64,000 bases of DNA. It comes from Coriobacteriia bacterium. Its GTDB lineage: Bacteria > Actinomycetota > Coriobacteriia > Anaerosomatales > Anaerosomataceae. Each line of letters starts with the position of its first letter. The first letter of the stretch is position 1. Under the pieces are notes generated by a model. The model made no database searches, was not told where the DNA came from, and saw only the letters and a program-made list of their open reading frames with translations. Shown here piece after piece: positions 62,011-64,000 of the stretch. Made by a program: the position numbers and the translations under genes. Where the stretch lies: positions 19,857 to 83,856 of the forward strand of contig JAFGVD010000007.1 of assembly GCA_016938135.1 (NCBI GenBank), written 5' to 3'.

Positions 62011-62366
62011 AGGTTGCAGTATCCGCACAAGGACCTTCCAAAGACGACAAGGTAGATGAGCGTTTCGGTCGTGCCCGCTTCTTCATAGTCGCTGACACTG
62101 AGTCTGCAGAGTTCGAGGCCATCGATAACTCCAAGAACCGCAATGCCATGCAGGCTGCCGGGATCGCCTCGGCAGAGATCATGAGCGAGCGTGGCGTTGA
62201 GGCGGTGCTCACGGGTCATCTTGGCCCCAAGGCGTTTCCCGCGCTCGGTGTGTCCGGCATAAAGGGTTACAGTGCCATAGGTATGACCGTGGCAGAGGCG
62301 CTTGAAGCGTTTGCGGCTGGCACTCTAGTCGAACTGACCGAAGCAGGAGAAGCGCACGTCCACTAG
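62007..62366 (+). CDS. NifX/NifB-like dinitrogenase iron-molybdenum cofactor family protein
   Basis: The 119-residue protein is a single Fe-Mo cofactor-binding-type domain with MKVAVSAQG at the start, DERFGRARFFIV and a VEAVLTGHLGPKAF segment. Such proteins bind or carry metal clusters. ATG 62007 overlaps the DUF5320 stop. It ends with a His-x-His tail (HVH) that may bind metal. A second family member follows. Confidence 0.9.
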   Translation: MKVAVSAQGPSKDDKVDERFGRARFFIVADTESAEFEAIDNSKNRNAMQAAGIASAEIMSERGVEAVLTGHLGPKAFPALGVSGIKGYSAIGMTVAEALEAFAAGTLVELTEAGEAHVH

Positions 62367-62390
62367 CGTGCGCCGTTGAGAGGAACAAGT

Positions 62391-62780
62391 ATGACCGACA
62401 CGACCCGCATGACACTTGCCGTACCCTCCACCGGTGTAGGTGGTATGGAAGTAGAACGTTCTGGCCACTTCGGCCATTGCGACTGCTTCACCCTTGTTGA
62501 GATCGAGGACGGCGTGGTAACGACCGTGCGCGTGATCGACAATCCGCCTCACGCAGACGGAGGGTGTCTCCAGCCGGTGCAGCTCCTCGCATCGCATGGC
62601 GTAACTGCGCTCGTGGTGGCAGGGATCGGTGCGCGTCCGCTGGCAGGGTTCAACGACGCGGGCATAGCTGTCTACTTCGATAATCAACTCCCGATCGTAA
62701 GCGATGCCGTGGCTGCTCTGGTGGCCGGGCAAATGGAGATCATCGATCCGTCCGCTGTATGCGGCGGGGGGAACCACTAG
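62391..62780 (+). CDS. Second NifX/NifB-like iron-molybdenum cofactor family protein
   Basis: The 129-residue protein shares the family pattern MTLAVPSTG, SGHFGHCDCFTLVEIEDG and VVAGIGARPLAGF. It has more Cys and His residues (HCDC, and CGGGNH at the C-terminus), which may bind metal. ATG 62391 is chosen for GAGAGGAACAAG upstream. Its stop is two bases before the first Mrp-type gene. Confidence 0.88.
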   Translation: MTDTTRMTLAVPSTGVGGMEVERSGHFGHCDCFTLVEIEDGVVTTVRVIDNPPHADGGCLQPVQLLASHGVTALVVAGIGARPLAGFNDAGIAVYFDNQLPIVSDAVAALVAGQMEIIDPSAVCGGGNH

Positions 62781-62782
62781 TC

Positions 62783-63670
62783 GTGTCGGATTCAAACAAG
62801 ACCTTCACGGTTGCCGTAGCCTCCGGCAAGGGCGGCACCGGGAAGACGCTCGTCGCGGCCAACCTCGCGGTAGCGCTCGCCCGAGGTGGCCGCGACGTCG
62901 TGCTGGTTGACTGCGATGTCGAAGCGCCGAACGACCATCTGTTCTTCCAGGTGGAAGCACAGCCGCGCGCTGTGATGGTGCCGTTGGCTCAGGTGGATGA
63001 GGACGAGTGCACCGCGTGCGGCGCATGCCGCGATGCATGCGCCTATGGCGCGATCCGTATCCTGGGCGGCAACACGCTCGTGTTCCCGGAGCTGTGTCAC
63101 GGATGCGGGGCCTGTACGCTTGCGTGCCCCATCTCGGCCATGGGCGAGACGATGCGTCGGGTGGGCGAGGTGTCCTCAGGACGTGTGGTCGGCGTTGCTG
63201 ATCTTGGTGAGCTCACGCTGGTGAGCGGTTCACTGGACGTGGGCGACGTCAAGGCGCCCGATGTCATCCGTGCGGCGCGTTCTGCGGCCGGCACTCACGA
63301 GATCGCAGTGCTTGATGCACCTCCAGGCGTCTCTTGCGCCGCAGTGGCTTCGGTGAACGCGGCGGATCTGCTGTTGCTCGTGACCGAACCCACGCCTTTC
63401 GGGCTACACGACCTTGAGCTGGCCGTTCGTCTCGGCCAGGAGCTGGGCGTTCCTTCCGCCGTCATCCTCAACCGGGCCGGTAGCGGCACGGTGGATATCG
63501 AAGCGTGGTGCGCCGGTGAAGGTGTGCCGGTTCTGGCGCGGATCCCGTTCATGCGGGAGATCGCCGAATGCTATGCGGACGCCCGTCTTGTTGCTGATGA
63601 AGTGGCAGAGTGCGCCCAGGCGATCGAAGCCGTAGCCGATTTCGTCACCCGTGGAGGTGCTGTCGCATGA
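62783..63670 (+). CDS. Mrp-type P-loop ATPase with 4Fe-4S insertion
   Basis: The 295-residue protein is a MinD/Mrp-like ATPase with the deviant Walker A SGKGGTGKTLVAANLA, VDCDVEAPN and a ferredoxin-type insertion carrying CTACGACRDACAYGA and CHGCGACTLACP, thus two [4Fe-4S] clusters. Such proteins are thought to assemble or carry Fe-S clusters or to serve MoFe-type maturation. GTG 62783 is chosen directly after the preceding stop. Its stop overlaps the next gene's ATG (ATGA). Confidence 0.9.
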   Translation: MSDSNKTFTVAVASGKGGTGKTLVAANLAVALARGGRDVVLVDCDVEAPNDHLFFQVEAQPRAVMVPLAQVDEDECTACGACRDACAYGAIRILGGNTLVFPELCHGCGACTLACPISAMGETMRRVGEVSSGRVVGVADLGELTLVSGSLDVGDVKAPDVIRAARSAAGTHEIAVLDAPPGVSCAAVASVNAADLLLLVTEPTPFGLHDLELAVRLGQELGVPSAVILNRAGSGTVDIEAWCAGEGVPVLARIPFMREIAECYADARLVADEVAECAQAIEAVADFVTRGGAVA

Positions 63671-64000
63671 GGACCGTAGTCATCGCATCCGGAAAGGGCG
63701 GCACCGGCAAGACAACGCTGGCGGCGGCGTTCGCCCACCTTGCAGTCGCTGATCAGCGCGAGGTCGTTGTGGCCGACTGTGACGTTGAGGCGGCCAATCT
63801 TCCCATCGCGTTGGGTGCGTCCGGTGTGACCTGCGTGGCGTTCGGCGGTGCGAGCGAGGCTGTGATCGACCCGTCGATATGCACAGTGTGTGGCGCTTGC
63901 GCCAATGTCTGCCGTTTTGGTGCGATAGGACCGTCGGTGTCAGGCAACAGCGTCGTCTACCGTGTCGATCCATGGGCGTGTGAGGGCTGCGGCGCATGCA
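63667..64000 (+). CDS. Second Mrp-type P-loop ATPase with 4Fe-4S insertion, cut by window end
   Basis: The visible 111 residues hold a deviant Walker A SGKGGTGKTTLAAAFA, ADCDVEAANLP and a ferredoxin-like CTVCGACANVCRFGA and CEGCGAC, so it is a paralogue of the gene before it, with which it overlaps by four bases. The rest lies beyond the window. The two probably form a heterodimer. Confidence 0.9.
   Translation, partial: MRTVVIASGKGGTGKTTLAAAFAHLAVADQREVVVADCDVEAANLPIALGASGVTCVAFGGASEAVIDPSICTVCGACANVCRFGAIGPSVSGNSVVYRVDPWACEGCGAC

Noticed and set aside
1..64000. tRNA, rRNA, CRISPR, transposase, integrase and prophage genes
   Set aside because: None found by reading: no tRNA-like TTCGANTC arms in gaps, no spaced direct repeats and no mobile-element proteins.

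Overview
The window is high-GC, densely coded DNA with few gaps. It reads as an anaerobic or microaerobic Gram-positive actinobacterium, most likely a non-gut relative of the Coriobacteriia; that placement is inferred from gene content, as there is no rRNA or marker tree here. Supporting content: the futalosine menaquinone pathway (mqnC, mqnA, mqnE), a selenocysteine formate dehydrogenase, an aldehyde ferredoxin oxidoreductase, a multiheme cytochrome c, a ferredoxin-thioredoxin-reductase-like protein, Flp/Tad pili and lipoproteins of Gram-positive type. I see no tRNA, rRNA, CRISPR array, insertion sequence or prophage; this looks like core chromosome.

Layout. 0-6.2 kb: end of a hypothetical gene, a GNAT-like protein, then a lipid block (acyltransferase, CDP-alcohol phosphatidyltransferase, patatin, a membrane protein, an alpha-oxoamine synthase). 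6.3-10.4 kb: cobalamin riboswitch and terminator controlling btuF-btuC-btuD-cobO. 10.4-15.7 kb: MBL hydrolase, small membrane proteins, glutaredoxin, a fused FTR-beta/Rieske protein, a multiheme cytochrome, and an SPFH/NfeD pair. 15.8-22.7 kb: fdhE, a lipoprotein peroxiredoxin with an in-frame UGA at the peroxidatic position, a thioredoxin-like lipoprotein, then the formate dehydrogenase operon (alpha subunit with UGA selenocysteine), preceded by a long leader with a terminator/alternative-hairpin switch. 23.4-28.4 kb: livKHMGF-type transporter. 28.4-31.8 kb: amidohydrolase, MTAP-family phosphorylase, type II NADH dehydrogenase. 32.2-34.3 kb: methyltransferase, a conserved-looking small protein and a molybdenum-storage-protein homologue. 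34.3-37.4 kb: mqnE-mqnA-mqnC. 37.5-41.5 kb: osmF/yehYXW-type osmolyte transporter. 41.5-45.6 kb: tilS-hpt-ftsH. 45.7-56.2 kb: two-component system and a Flp/Tad pilus cluster. 56.3-58.5 kb: folE-folP-folK. 58.5-61.2 kb: AOR with its sulfur-carrier and ThiF partners. 61.4-64 kb: PadR regulator, DUF5320, two NifX-like proteins and two Mrp-type Fe-S ATPases (the last cut by the window end).

How it fits together. Formate dehydrogenase, the NDH-2 and futalosine-made menaquinone suggest a quinone-linked respiratory chain; the multiheme cytochrome is a possible terminal carrier. Formate dehydrogenase and AOR need Mo or W pterin cofactors, and the MoSto-like protein, the MoaD/ThiF pair and the NifX/Mrp cluster all fit metal-cofactor supply. 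Two genes carry UGA selenocysteine codons with hairpins of nearly identical geometry just downstream, so a selenocysteine decoding system must be encoded elsewhere. The findings I value most are the selenocysteine peroxiredoxin lipoprotein, the single-gene MoSto homologue, the FTR-beta/Rieske fusion, the attenuator-like formate dehydrogenase leader, and several fusions (VWA-TadB, FolK-DUF2007, BtuD with an extra C-terminal domain).
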